DNA of 64,000 nt from Pseudarthrobacter sp. GA104. Its GTDB lineage: Bacteria; Actinomycetota; Actinomycetes; Actinomycetales; Micrococcaceae. This document shows, piece after piece, positions 18,911 to 27,762 of this stretch. Position 1 is the stretch's first letter; the number at the start of each line of letters is the position of its first letter. The notes under the pieces were generated by a model. That model made no database searches and was not told the origin of the DNA. It saw nothing but the letters and a program-made list of their open reading frames with translations. The position numbers were made by a program, and so were the translations under genes. The stretch is from assembly GCF_009741265.1 (NCBI RefSeq), contig NZ_WOWL01000001.1:2480001-2544000 (forward strand), in the 5' to 3' direction.

Positions 18911-19174
18911 CTAGACGATGTCCTGGCTCTTGGCGAACCGGGTGATGGCGCGCTGGGTGCCACGGTTGGCCAAGACCTGGATGATGGTGCTCACCGAGGC
19001 AGAGATCAGGGCGAACGTCAGCGCCGAGTGAAGGCTCGTGGGGACGTCCTCGTGCTTGCCGGTGGGGGGCTTCCGGCCGGTGGTCTTTTCCCAGATGGCG
19101 TTGACGAGCTTCGTGCCGACAAAGCCTGCGCCGAGGCTCACGCCAGTGCCGAGCAGCTTGATGAAGAGGTTCAT
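18911..19174 (-). CDS. DUF4235 small membrane protein
   Basis: An 87-residue protein with an N-terminal hydrophobic segment containing GAGFVGTKLVNAIWEKTTGR and a second segment, LHSALTFALISASVSTIIQV. This matches the DUF4235 layout of actinobacterial membrane proteins, whose function is unknown. It is monocistronic as far as can be seen and faces mnhG. Confidence 0.8.
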   Translation of the reverse strand: MNLFIKLLGTGVSLGAGFVGTKLVNAIWEKTTGRKPPTGKHEDVPTSLHSALTFALISASVSTIIQVLANRGTQRAITRFAKSQDIV

Positions 19175-19252
19175 TCCTAGTACTCCTTGCGGGCGGAAAA
19201 CGGGCTGTCCCTAGCCTAACCGGCGATGGCGGCCGGCCGGTGCAGGCCTTGC

Positions 19253-19468
19253 TCAGGTTGCCGGAGGTTCCGTCCGGAACTTGATCATCTTGTGCGTCCC
19301 ATCGCAATAGGGCTTGATGGCTGACGCCCCGCAGCGGCACAGTGCCACGGTTTTCCGTTCACGGGGCAACGGTTCGCCGGAGGGCGTGACGATCTCGAAG
19401 TCGCCGCGCACGATCAGCGGACCGTCGGGGCACACCACGATGGAGCTATCGGCGGGTTCCTGGTTCAT
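19253..19468 (-). CDS. CDGSH iron-sulfur protein
   Basis: A 71-residue protein with a complete CDGSH ligand set: CRC (Cys44, Cys46), then CDGTH (Cys55, His59). It would bind a 2Fe-2S cluster with three Cys and one His. It follows the haem-oxygenase-like gene by 57 bases on the same strand. Such small CDGSH proteins serve electron transfer or iron-sulfur delivery, so a partnership with the upstream oxidase-like protein is plausible. Confidence 0.88.
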   Translation of the reverse strand: MNQEPADSSIVVCPDGPLIVRGDFEIVTPSGEPLPRERKTVALCRCGASAIKPYCDGTHKMIKFRTEPPAT

Positions 19469-19524
19469 TCTTGCTCCTGCTTAGGTAGCCGGGGTGACGG
19501 ACGACGGCGGGGGACTGGCGCCGC

Positions 19525-20622
19525 TCATGCTGCCGCCGGGACTGCCGCCCTTAGTGACGTCCCGCCGTTCTCCCAGGACTGCAGGAGATGGGCAGACAGC
19601 CTGCCGTCCACCGCCATGGCTGCCGTGGCACCAAACAATACGTCTCCAAGAAGTCCTGGTTCGGCCTCGACAAGGCCGCCGGCCAGGTCGCGGCCGGCGA
19701 TCTGCTCGTGGACGGCGTCTGCTTCCACGTGTTCATCGAAATAGTGGGTGACGGCGGCATCGAATCCATGCCGCCGGAAACCGCTCCCGTATAAGCGGTT
19801 GGGCTGGGAGGAGGTCATCTCATAGATGGCAAGGTGCCCGGTGATGGCACCCCGCAGCCGGCGGTTCAGCGCGAACAGGGACATCAGGTTCACTGCGGCG
19901 AGGGAGACGGCCGGGACGGAATCGGCGTAGGCGCCGTATTCGTCCGCCATTCCCAGGCCTCGCAGGGTGCGGGCGAAAAGTGCGCTGTGCATCCGTTCGG
20001 GACGTCCGCCGCCGTACTCATCCGCCTGGATTTCCACCAGCGCGGCCTTGGGGCGCCCGGCCAGCCGGGGAATGGCAAAGGTATGGGGATCCGCCTCCTT
20101 CAGCTGGTAGATGGACTTATGGATCAGGAATTCCTTGAGCTGGTCCAGGCTGGCCTTCTTTGCCACGTACCGTGAGAGGCTGGGGCCGGTGTCGCGGGCT
20201 GCGAGGCTGAACAGGACATCGGCCACGGCATCGCTGGTGGGACGCGAGGCCGCGGGAAGCTCCAGTTCGCCGGCTGCTTCCCGGGCGGCCAGCCTGAGCG
20301 CTGACTCGAACGGTTTTTCCAGCAGGTGGCGGACCTGGATCAGTCCCGGCGCCCATTCCCACTCATCGCTGACGCCTTCGAGTCCGCTGTAGTGGAGCTC
20401 GTAGAGGCAGAAGAGCGTCAGCTGGAGATCGTCGTCGCCAATGATGTCCGGGGTGGCAGCCAACTGGCCGGTGACCGCCCGGTGCAGCGCCGCTGTTCCG
20501 TCGTCCAGGGTTCGGTCATCGGCGGTGCGGCCGCAGGGGCGGGTGCCAAGGGTGCCGGGCGCCTCCGTGAGAAGGGCGAACAAGGCGGTGCTGGCAGGAC
20601 CGCGCGCTTCAGGGATTTTCAT
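19525..20622 (-). CDS. Iron-containing redox enzyme (haem-oxygenase-like fold)
   Basis: A 365-residue protein of the haem-oxygenase-like diiron oxidase group, often annotated iron-containing redox enzyme. Putative metal-ligand helices include LCLYELHYSGLEG near residue 75 and DEYGGGRPERMHSALFARTL near residue 205; a third helix holds THYFDEHVEADAVHEQ near residue 285. These Glu/His-rich helices match the expected diiron scaffold. Its start overlaps the DUF4383 gene by 14 bases, and a CDGSH protein follows. The substrate is unknown. Confidence 0.78.
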   Translation of the reverse strand: MKIPEARGPASTALFALLTEAPGTLGTRPCGRTADDRTLDDGTAALHRAVTGQLAATPDIIGDDDLQLTLFCLYELHYSGLEGVSDEWEWAPGLIQVRHLLEKPFESALRLAAREAAGELELPAASRPTSDAVADVLFSLAARDTGPSLSRYVAKKASLDQLKEFLIHKSIYQLKEADPHTFAIPRLAGRPKAALVEIQADEYGGGRPERMHSALFARTLRGLGMADEYGAYADSVPAVSLAAVNLMSLFALNRRLRGAITGHLAIYEMTSSQPNRLYGSGFRRHGFDAAVTHYFDEHVEADAVHEQIAGRDLAGGLVEAEPGLLGDVLFGATAAMAVDGRLSAHLLQSWENGGTSLRAAVPAAA

Positions 20623-21187
20623 AGTGCTCCTTCAGGTGCGGCGTTGGTGCCGGTTCCGTGACGTCGTCGCTGAGGCTTCCTGACCGGTTGCCGCTGTTGC
20701 CGCTGTCGCCGCTGTTGCTGCCGTCGCTGCCGGCAACGCCTGCGGGAACGGCGGGGCCTCGGGCGGCCAGGATGATGGCCAGCGCAATCATGGCCAGGCC
20801 GAGGGCCAGGTGCAGCCAGTCGTCTGCGTTGTTCGCGGGGAGGAAATTGGCAGGCGTGGTGTCGCCCGCAAGGAAGCCGTACAACCACAGGAGCAGGTAG
20901 GTTACGCCCCCGTAGATGAGGAAGTTCCTGGCCTGGGGATGCGTCCGCGCCATCAGGACCCCTGCAATCCCGAAGAGCAGGTGGAGCGCGTTAAGGAGAA
21001 TGGACACTTGGAAGACGCTCAATAGCAGCGCCCCTGAACCAGGTCCGGCAAAGCCCAACGAGCCATAGTTGGAGGTAACGCCCGGGATGAAGCCCAGGAC
21101 GCCGAAAAGGACGAAGACTATTCCCGTTCCGAGGGCGGCCTTTTGCAGGCGTGTTCGTGGGCCCGCCAGGCGGGTGCTTGCTGCCAT
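20609..21187 (-). CDS. DUF4383 membrane protein
   Basis: A 192-residue protein with four hydrophobic segments. It carries the DUF4383 hallmarks FVLFGVLGFIPGV, LNALHLLFGIAGVLMAR and NADDWLHLALGLAMIAL. The last 40 residues are a Gly/Ser/Asn-rich tail (NSGDSGNSGNRSG). DUF4383 proteins are common in actinobacterial stress loci; their function is unknown. It heads a three-gene run with the redox enzyme and the CDGSH protein. Confidence 0.82.
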   Translation of the reverse strand: MAASTRLAGPRTRLQKAALGTGIVFVLFGVLGFIPGVTSNYGSLGFAGPGSGALLLSVFQVSILLNALHLLFGIAGVLMARTHPQARNFLIYGGVTYLLLWLYGFLAGDTTPANFLPANNADDWLHLALGLAMIALAIILAARGPAVPAGVAGSDGSNSGDSGNSGNRSGSLSDDVTEPAPTPHLKEHYENP

Positions 21188-21220
21188 GTCCTGTTCTCCT
21201 CAAAACCCGGAAGACAACAT

Positions 21221-21236
21221 AGTAAGCATGATTACT
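21221..21236. promoter_or_regulatory. Palindromic AGTAA-N6-TTACT element upstream of DUF4383
   Basis: agtaa gcatga ttact lies 34 bp upstream of the DUF4383 start within an AT-rich patch. It is a candidate operator or part of the promoter for the DUF4383-oxidase-CDGSH run. No protein is assigned. Confidence 0.4.
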
Positions 21237-21314
21237 AATAAATGCTAAGCAGCCTTTGTATTTCTGCTGCCGGTGGACGTGCGTGCAGTGTGGGTCAGTC
21301 CGCCAGCTTTGGCA

Positions 21315-21857
21315 TCAGTCCGCCCCCGCGGAGTGGAGCATTTCGCGCAGGGCTTCGACCACCAGGTCGTGATCCTGCACTTGGGGAAGCCCTGAAACCG
21401 TGACGGTGGCCACGGCGCCCACTCCGGTGACGTACAGCGGGAAGGAGCCGCCGTGCGCCGCGTACCGGCCCTGGTCGAACCATCCCTGGTCCTCGATCCG
21501 GCCGCCGCGAAGCCGGCCGCGCAATCCCACCAGCAGTGAGGGGACCTCATACCGTGCCGCCGTGCGCTGCTTCGCCCGGATCCAGTGATCGTTATCCGGC
21601 GTCGCACCGGGCAGCGCCGCATGGAACAGCACCTGCCCGCCCTTCGTGATGTCAATCGCGATGGGCAGCCCGCGCTCCTTGCCCAGCTCCACGAGGAGCA
21701 GTCCCAGGTTCAGGGAGTCGTCGAGGGAGAAGCCTGGAAACTGCAGTTCCCGGACTTCGCCTTCAATCCGGGCGATCAGTGCCGCCAGCGATCCCTCCGG
21801 CTGGATGGCATCGGAATCCGGGTCGAAGTCGGTCACATGCGGGGAATTGGCAGCCAT
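21315..21857 (-). CDS. UPF0303 / haem-degrading-domain (HbpS-like) protein
   Basis: A 180-residue protein of the UPF0303 family (GlcG/HbpS fold). Markers are LPIAIDITKGGQVLFHAALPGATPDN split over residues ~75-100 and GGSFPLYVTGVGAVATVTVS near the C-terminus. The start MAANSPHVTD at 21857 is preferred over one 13 codons upstream. HbpS relatives bind or degrade haem, but this subgroup's function is not established. It is divergent from the thiamine riboswitch. Confidence 0.75.
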   Translation of the reverse strand: MAANSPHVTDFDPDSDAIQPEGSLAALIARIEGEVRELQFPGFSLDDSLNLGLLLVELGKERGLPIAIDITKGGQVLFHAALPGATPDNDHWIRAKQRTAARYEVPSLLVGLRGRLRGGRIEDQGWFDQGRYAAHGGSFPLYVTGVGAVATVTVSGLPQVQDHDLVVEALREMLHSAGAD

Positions 21858-21952
21858 GGCCCACAATCTACCCCCGCCGCGGTGTAAACTGGACAACGCC
21901 CAACAGGGTATTTCTGCAACGAATCATTTCAAGCAAAAGCAACATTCAACGA

Positions 21953-22069
21953 CAGGGGAGCGCCGCCGTCGGGCATCACTGGCAATGCCAGGATCCGCAG
22001 GTGGGCGCTGAGAGTGCGGGCAGCCGCAGACCCTCGAACCTGATCCGGTTAGTACCGGCGCAAGGGAGT
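21953..22069 (+). promoter_or_regulatory. TPP riboswitch (THI element)
   Basis: The element contains GGGGAGC at its 5' side, the invariant CTGAGAG at 22008-22014 and the second sensor ACCCTCGAACCTGATCCGGTTAGTACCGGCGCAAGGGA, here split around 22029-22067. It lies 80 bases before ykoE, so it controls thiamine-precursor uptake. In actinobacteria such elements mostly act on translation. Confidence 0.93.
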
Positions 22070-22148
22070 CGAGTTCTCGAAGTGCGCGCAGCGGCAGCAG
22101 TGCCGGCAGCAGCGTCCACTTTCCCCTCCTGTTCCTCAGGAGGATCAC

Positions 22149-22772
22149 ATGGCAACAACAGCAGTCAAGAAGACCAGCAGCAAGTCCTGGCGCGTCGTGG
22201 ACATCGTGGTGGCGGCCCTCATTGCCATCGCCGGCGGTGTCATTTTCTGGGCCTGGTCCCAGGGCGCGGCCGCAGTGTCCGGCCCCATGAACGCCACCTA
22301 CCCGCCACTGACCGGCCTGATCGCCGGCGGCTGGATGATCCCGGCCGTGCTGGGCATGCTCATCATTCGCAAGCCCGGCGCCGCGCTGTTCTGCGAGACG
22401 GTAGCCGCCACCGGTGAGCTGCTCATGGGGTCCCAGTACGGGGCTTCCGTGCTGTTCTCCGGCTTCGTCCAGGGCCTCGGCGCCGAGATCATCTTCGCCA
22501 TCTTCGTGTACCGGAAGTTCAACCTGCCCGTGGCACTGCTGGCCGGTGCCGCCGCCGGTCTCTTCTGCGGCCTCAACGACTCCTTCGCTCCGTGGGGCTG
22601 GAACATCGCCTACTCCGGCGGGGACAAGCTGGTGTACATCGTCTTCACCGCCATCTCCGGCGCGATCATCGCCGGCGCCCTGTCCTGGATCGCCACCCGG
22701 GGGCTGGCCAGGACCGGGGTCCTGAGCTCGTTCGCGTCGCGGAAGGCAGCTACGGAGCCTGTTTTCTCCTGA
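22149..22772 (+). CDS. ykoE: Thiamine-precursor ECF transporter S component
   Basis: A 207-residue YkoE-type membrane protein with five or six segments. It has VVDIVVAALIAIAGGVIFWA, a GGWMIPAVLGMLIIRKPGAA segment and FCGLNDSFAPWGWN. YkoE captures hydroxymethylpyrimidine or thiamine. It is the first gene behind the TPP riboswitch. The GGAGGATCAC sequence just before the ATG is a strong ribosome site. Its TGA overlaps the ykoD ATG (TGATG). Confidence 0.92.
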   Translation: MATTAVKKTSSKSWRVVDIVVAALIAIAGGVIFWAWSQGAAAVSGPMNATYPPLTGLIAGGWMIPAVLGMLIIRKPGAALFCETVAATGELLMGSQYGASVLFSGFVQGLGAEIIFAIFVYRKFNLPVALLAGAAAGLFCGLNDSFAPWGWNIAYSGGDKLVYIVFTAISGAIIAGALSWIATRGLARTGVLSSFASRKAATEPVFS

Positions 22773-24328
22773 TGTCCGCACCTTCCCGCCAGGGCGCGCC
22801 CACCGCAGTGCGTCCCGCCGCCGTCACGGCCCGCGGCTGGGGCTGGCGGCATGCCGGGCGCGCCAGGCCGGCGGTCCATGCCCTCGACCTGGACATCCGT
22901 CCGGGAGAGCGGGTGCTGCTTTTGGGGCCTTCCGGCGCCGGCAAGTCCACCCTCCTCCATGCTTTGGCGGGGGTCCTGGGGGATGTGGACGACGACGGCG
23001 GCGCGGCCGGCGATTCCGACGAGTCGGGTTCGCTGCTGGTTGACGGAGCCTCCCCCCGCGAACAGCGCGGGCGCGCCGGCCTTATGCAGCAGGATCCCGA
23101 GACGCAGGTGGTCCTGTCGCGCGTGGGTGACGACGCCGCCTTCGGCGCCGAGAACCTCGCCGTGCCCCGCCACGCCATCTGGAGCCGCGTGCACGAGGCG
23201 CTGGACGACGTCGGACTTTCCCACCTCCCGCTGGACCATCCGACGTCGGTACTCTCCGGCGGGCAGAAACAGCGGCTGGCGCTCGCAGGCATCCTTGCCA
23301 TGCGTCCCGGCCTGATCCTGCTGGACGAGCCGACGGCCAACCTGGACCCGGCGGGCGTGCTGGAGGTCCGCGACGCCGTGGCGCGGTGCCTGGACAAGAC
23401 CGGCGCCACCCTGGTGGTGGTGGAGCACAGGGTGTCCGTGTGGAAGGACCTGGTGGACCGGATCGTGGTGCTGCAGCCCGGCACCGACGCGAAGGACGCC
23501 GTGCTGCTGGACGGTCCGCCGGACCAGGTGCTCAGGGAAGCCCGGAGCATGCTGATTGCTGCCGGGGTGTGGGTGCCCGGCTATGTTCCGGACACCCGGC
23601 TGCGGGCGGCGGATCCAGCCAGCGGGACGGGTGGCCTCCTGCTCGCTGCCGAGGAACTGGCGGTGTCCCGTGAACGGGCGCGGCGCAGCGGCTTCCGGAA
23701 GGTTCCGCCGGTACCCGTGCAGGCAGGTATTTCCGCGCAGGTCCGGGCCGGGCACGCCTTGGCCGTCACGGGGCCGAACGGGGCCGGGAAGTCCACGTTT
23801 GCCCTGACGCTTGCCGGGCTCCTGGAGCCCGTGGCCGGCAAGGTTTCGGCCACGCTGGACCTGAGCCGCGGCGCCGGAATAGACCCGTACAAGTGGAAGG
23901 CCGATCAGCTCATCGAGCGGATCGGCACAGTGTTCCAGGAACCCGAACACCAGTTCGTCACAGGGAAGGTGCTGGACGAACTGCTGTTCGGCCCCCGGCA
24001 CCTTGGCCATGGTGAGGAGCGCGTGGACGAACTGCTGGAGCGCCTGCGGCTTACCCATCTTGTGGATGCCAACCCCTACACGCTTTCGGGCGGGGAGAAG
24101 CGGCGGCTGTCCGTGGCAACGGTCCTGGCCGCGCATCCCCAGGTGCTGGTCCTGGACGAGCCTACGTTCGGCCAGGACGCCAACACGTGGGCGGAGCTGG
24201 CATCGTTCCTGTCCGAGCTGCTGGATGCCGGCACCGCCGTGGTCTCCGTGACCCATGACGCCGAATTCACGGCGGCGCTGGGTGGAACGGAACTGCGGAT
24301 GGCCGCGGCGGAACCGGCGGCACCATGA
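22772..24328 (+). CDS. ykoD: ECF transporter double ATPase
   Basis: A 518-residue protein with two ABC cassettes in tandem. The first has Walker A GPSGAGKST at 52-60, LSGGQKQRL and LLDEPTANLDP. The second has GPNGAGKST near residue 335, LSGGEKRRL and LVLDEPTFGQD. The start at 22772 overlaps the ykoE stop; the longer upstream frame lies within ykoE. It energises the YkoE/YkoC transporter. Confidence 0.93.
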   Translation: MSAPSRQGAPTAVRPAAVTARGWGWRHAGRARPAVHALDLDIRPGERVLLLGPSGAGKSTLLHALAGVLGDVDDDGGAAGDSDESGSLLVDGASPREQRGRAGLMQQDPETQVVLSRVGDDAAFGAENLAVPRHAIWSRVHEALDDVGLSHLPLDHPTSVLSGGQKQRLALAGILAMRPGLILLDEPTANLDPAGVLEVRDAVARCLDKTGATLVVVEHRVSVWKDLVDRIVVLQPGTDAKDAVLLDGPPDQVLREARSMLIAAGVWVPGYVPDTRLRAADPASGTGGLLLAAEELAVSRERARRSGFRKVPPVPVQAGISAQVRAGHALAVTGPNGAGKSTFALTLAGLLEPVAGKVSATLDLSRGAGIDPYKWKADQLIERIGTVFQEPEHQFVTGKVLDELLFGPRHLGHGEERVDELLERLRLTHLVDANPYTLSGGEKRRLSVATVLAAHPQVLVLDEPTFGQDANTWAELASFLSELLDAGTAVVSVTHDAEFTAALGGTELRMAAAEPAAP

Positions 24329-25125
24329 GGCAGGAGCTGAACCTTCGCGGCAACAACGCGCTGCTGACCCGGGCGAACCCGCTCAGCAAGTTCGCCGCCG
24401 TCTTCCTCATCACGGCCGTGCTTGCGCTCTCCATAGACTGGGTGTCCGCATCGGTGGCGCTGGTCTTTGAGGTCCTGCTGTTTCCGCTGGCCGGCCTGAC
24501 GCTCGCACTGCTGTGGCAGCGCGGCTGGCCGCTGATCCTCGCCGCCGCAGTGGGAGGCTGGAGCACCTCCATCCTGGCGCCGGACAGCGGAAAGACGCTG
24601 ATCGACGTCGGCATCTGGACCATGAGCGAAGGCTCACTGGAGCTGGGCGTGGGCTTCATGCTGCGGGGGCTGGCGATTGCCCTGCCGGCAGTGCTGCTGA
24701 TGAGCTGCACCGACCCCACAGACCTCGCTGATGCGCTGGCGCAGAAGGCGCGCCTCCCGCACCGCTTCGTGCTGGGAACCCTCGCGGCCATGCGGCTGGT
24801 GGGCCTGATGGCAGAAGAGTGGCAGACCATCGGGATGGCCCGCCGCGCGCGCGGGGTGGGTGCCCGCGGCAGCGCCCTGCAGCGCGTGAAGGCGACGCTG
24901 GGGCAGAGTTTCGGGCTGCTGGTCCAGGCGATCCGCCGGGCATCGCGGCTCGCGGTGACGATGGAAGCCCGCGGCTTTGGCGGCGGCCGCCGGACGTGGG
25001 CCCGCGAATCGACCTACAGTGTGTTGGATGCGTGGGTGCTTGCCGGCGGTGTGGTGATGGCGGCAACAGCGGTTTTTGCCGCAGTCTCGCTGGGCACCTG
25101 GAACATGGTGTGGCTGGGGACCTGA
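24325..25125 (+). CDS. ykoC: ECF transporter T component
   Basis: A 266-residue membrane protein of the CbiQ/EcfT family. Its coupling helices carry the ARR signature twice in close succession (GMARRARGVG, and MEARGFGG for the second). It overlaps ykoD by four bases (ATGA). It completes the ykoEDC set. Confidence 0.92.
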   Translation: MRQELNLRGNNALLTRANPLSKFAAVFLITAVLALSIDWVSASVALVFEVLLFPLAGLTLALLWQRGWPLILAAAVGGWSTSILAPDSGKTLIDVGIWTMSEGSLELGVGFMLRGLAIALPAVLLMSCTDPTDLADALAQKARLPHRFVLGTLAAMRLVGLMAEEWQTIGMARRARGVGARGSALQRVKATLGQSFGLLVQAIRRASRLAVTMEARGFGGGRRTWARESTYSVLDAWVLAGGVVMAATAVFAAVSLGTWNMVWLGT

Positions 25126-25138
25126 AAGCGGGCCAGGC

Positions 25139-25999
25139 TTACGGGCACGAATAGTTGTAGTCGAAACCCCGCGATACGAACTGGGTCAACTCCACCTCGC
25201 CGCCGCCGGTGAGGGGCGCATGCGAACAGGCCATCGCTGCTCCTGACGCGTTCCGGGATCCTGCCAGCCAGCTCGGGAGTGAGTAAAGGTTGCTCGACCC
25301 GCTGACAGTTCCAACAATCTGGTCCCACTGCCGGCCCGAGGAGTAAATCCCCACCTGCGCGCCAATGCTGTGGAAGAAATCGGTCATGCCTTCCAGGACT
25401 GTCCGGTTGGCATCCTTGTCGGTGTAGGACCAGCTGTTTTCGGTCTCCACATCCAGCCACCAGACGTACGAGCCCGGGTTGCTGATGCCGCGGTGGTGGG
25501 CGTCATCGTATGCCTTGGCGAAGCCGTACATGTAGGCGCACGCCTTGCCGTAATCCCCGTCCTTGCAGGGGCCGTACGGGTTGTGCACCGCCCGGCCTGC
25601 CGGGTACTCGTCCTCCGCCGGCCACCACGATCCCGCGGCGCCCGGGTTGGCAGTATTGACGTACAGGGACACCGTGGGCCGGCCAGGGTGGCCCGCGGAA
25701 CCTTCCGCCCAGTCAAGCTGCTCGGCCAGGCAGGGATTGGTGGTGTTGGCCAAACCGTTGTTGACGCCCACAATGGCAAAAGCCTGTCCCGTGGGGAAAG
25801 CCGTGTTGCATTGCGGCCAGGAGATGTCGTTCCCCAGGAGCGACTGCACTCCCTCTCCCGGGGAGGGCACCGCGTAGGCAGGCGAGCCGCAGATGAGGAG
25901 CAGGGCCGCGAGTAACGGTGCTGCCATTCCCGGCACGCTCCGTGTGCTGCGGGCCGGTGCCCGGCTGACTGGCATCGGCGTGGCTGGTGTCCGGCGCAT
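25139..25999 (-). CDS. Secreted glycoside-hydrolase-25/DUF1906-like protein
   Basis: A protein of about 286 residues from ATG 25999, with a long basic N-terminus followed by the signal core MAAPLLAALLLICGSPAYAV. The mature part opens with GNDISWPQCN and holds YVWWLDVETENSW, QVGIYSSGRQWDQIVG and a final VELTQF segment. This is a TIM-barrel layout like GH25-related proteins, with candidate acidic residues D and E in LDVETE. Cysteine pairs suggest disulfides in the exported protein. Cell-wall hydrolysis is possible but unproven. Confidence 0.7.
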   Translation of the reverse strand: MRRTPATPMPVSRAPARSTRSVPGMAAPLLAALLLICGSPAYAVPSPGEGVQSLLGNDISWPQCNTAFPTGQAFAIVGVNNGLANTTNPCLAEQLDWAEGSAGHPGRPTVSLYVNTANPGAAGSWWPAEDEYPAGRAVHNPYGPCKDGDYGKACAYMYGFAKAYDDAHHRGISNPGSYVWWLDVETENSWSYTDKDANRTVLEGMTDFFHSIGAQVGIYSSGRQWDQIVGTVSGSSNLYSLPSWLAGSRNASGAAMACSHAPLTGGGEVELTQFVSRGFDYNYSCP

Positions 26000-26131
26000 A
26001 CTGCCTCCGTTGCCGCTGGACGAACGGGTGCCTTCAGTCTCCCGCCCTTGGAAGGTGCGGTCAAGGAGTCCGTCCCCCTTCGATCGCATCGTTCGGGTAA
26101 ACGCTCTCCAGCGGCCGCGTTTCAGACTGCC

Positions 26132-26171
26132 GTGACGGGACCTTTAACTCATTTATGATATAAAGTTGTGT
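26132..26171 (+). promoter_or_regulatory. Promoter of the XRE-MurA gene, probably near-leaderless
   Basis: A -10 TATGAT at 26154-26159 is preceded, 16 bases upstream, by gtgacg (four of six match TTGACA). Transcription would begin about 26166, leaving some six bases before the ATG at 26172. No Shine-Dalgarno sequence is visible, consistent with a nearly leaderless mRNA. Confidence 0.5.
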
Positions 26172-27695
26172 ATGACGCAGGAAACCGCTGAACACGTTGC
26201 CGCCATGCTGAGGGATGCCCGGGCTGAGAAGGGCTGGACCCAAGGCCAGTTGGCTGCCGAGCTGGGAACGAGCCAGAGCGCCGTTGCCCGCATGGAACAG
26301 GGCAAGCAGAACCTGAGCCTGAAAATGATCCAGCGCCTCGAAGTGATCTTCGACCGGAGCATCGTGAACGTGGGCAGGCCGCAGATGACCCACCTGCGCG
26401 TTGAAGGCGGGCGCACCCTTTCGGGGTCCGTGGACGTCAACAGCAGCAAGAACGCCGGAGTGGCTTTGCTGTGCGCCAGCCTCATTAACCGGGGGACCAC
26501 CATTCTTCGCCGCCTCGCACGCATCGAAGAAGTGAACCGGATCGTTGAAGTCCTGACCAGCATCGGTGTGGAGTGCACCTGGCTCAACGACACCGACCTG
26601 CTGCTCCGCCGCCCGGCGGTCCTGGACCTGGGCGCGATGGACGTGGACGCCGCGCGCCGCACCCGGAGCGTCATCATGTTGCTGGGACCCCTGCTCGATG
26701 AGTCGGCCAGGTACAAGCTTCCCTATGCGGGCGGCTGTGACCTTGGTACCCGGACGGTTGAGCCGCACATGCAGGCACTGCGCCAGTTCGGACTCTCGGT
26801 GGAAGCGACAGCAGGCTTCTACGACGTGCAGGCCCCGTCCGCAGACACCCGGGACCGCTCCTTTGTCCTGACTGAGCGCGGCGACACTGTCACCGAGAAC
26901 GCCATCATGGCCGCGGCCCACCGTGAGGGCACCACCGTTATCCGGAATGCCAGCCCCAACTACATGGTGCAGGACCTCTGCTTCTACCTGGAGATGCTTG
27001 GAGTGGTTATCGAGGGGGTGGGAACCACCACCCTGAAGATCACCGGACGCCGGTCAATCGATGCCGACATTGAGTACTACCCCTCGGAGGATCCTATCGA
27101 GGCCATGAGCCTGATTACCGCGGGCATTGTCACCAACTCGGAGGTGACCATCCGGCGGGTGCCCATCGAGTTCATGGAAATCGAGCTGGCAACCTTGGGG
27201 CAAATGGGCCAGCAGTTGGAGATCTCGGGCGAATATATGGCCCGGAACGGCCGGACGCGGCTGGTGGACGTCACCACGAAGCCTTCCGAGTTGCGCGCTC
27301 CGGAGGACAAGATCCACCCAATGCCGTTCCCCGGGCTGAACATCGACAACCTGCCCTTCTTTGCGGTCATCGCAGCGAACGCGCATGGCCAGACCATGAT
27401 CCACGACTGGGTGTACGAAAACCGGGCCATCTACCTGACCGAGCTGAACCGGTTGGGCGCCCAGGTGCAGCTCCTTGACCCGCACCGGATCTACGTCAAC
27501 GGCCCCACCAAGTGGCGCGCCGCGGAGGTTGGCTGTCCGCCCGCGCTCCGCCCGGCAGCGTGCCTGCTGTTGGCAATGCTTGCCGCGCGGGGAGTGTCCG
27601 AGCTGCGGAACATCTATGTCATCGAGCGTGGCTACGAAGACCTGGCGGAACGGCTTAATACCATCGGGGCGAAAGTGGAGTACTTCCAGGACTAA
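26172..27695 (+). CDS. XRE helix-turn-helix fused to a MurA-like enolpyruvyl transferase domain
   Basis: A 507-residue protein. Residues ~5-65 form an XRE-type helix-turn-helix (WTQGQLAAELGTSQSAVARM). Residues ~75-507 form an EPSP-synthase-like domain close to MurA, with the substrate Lys-Asn at 93-94 (SSKNAGV) and the catalytic-loop Cys at 189 in AGGCDLGTRTVEPH. The canonical PAFPTDMQAQ segment, which bears the catalytic Asp, is replaced by PFPGLNIDNLPFF with two extra residues. MurA makes UDP-GlcNAc-enolpyruvate for peptidoglycan. Here the enzyme may be a regulator that senses the pathway, or a divergent second MurA. Confidence 0.85.
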   Translation: MTQETAEHVAAMLRDARAEKGWTQGQLAAELGTSQSAVARMEQGKQNLSLKMIQRLEVIFDRSIVNVGRPQMTHLRVEGGRTLSGSVDVNSSKNAGVALLCASLINRGTTILRRLARIEEVNRIVEVLTSIGVECTWLNDTDLLLRRPAVLDLGAMDVDAARRTRSVIMLLGPLLDESARYKLPYAGGCDLGTRTVEPHMQALRQFGLSVEATAGFYDVQAPSADTRDRSFVLTERGDTVTENAIMAAAHREGTTVIRNASPNYMVQDLCFYLEMLGVVIEGVGTTTLKITGRRSIDADIEYYPSEDPIEAMSLITAGIVTNSEVTIRRVPIEFMEIELATLGQMGQQLEISGEYMARNGRTRLVDVTTKPSELRAPEDKIHPMPFPGLNIDNLPFFAVIAANAHGQTMIHDWVYENRAIYLTELNRLGAQVQLLDPHRIYVNGPTKWRAAEVGCPPALRPAACLLLAMLAARGVSELRNIYVIERGYEDLAERLNTIGAKVEYFQD

Positions 27696-27762
27696 CCATT
27701 CACGCTTCGTCATGAACTGCTGTTGACCCTCAATTTCGTCCCTGTTGTCGGAGAATGTCGGT

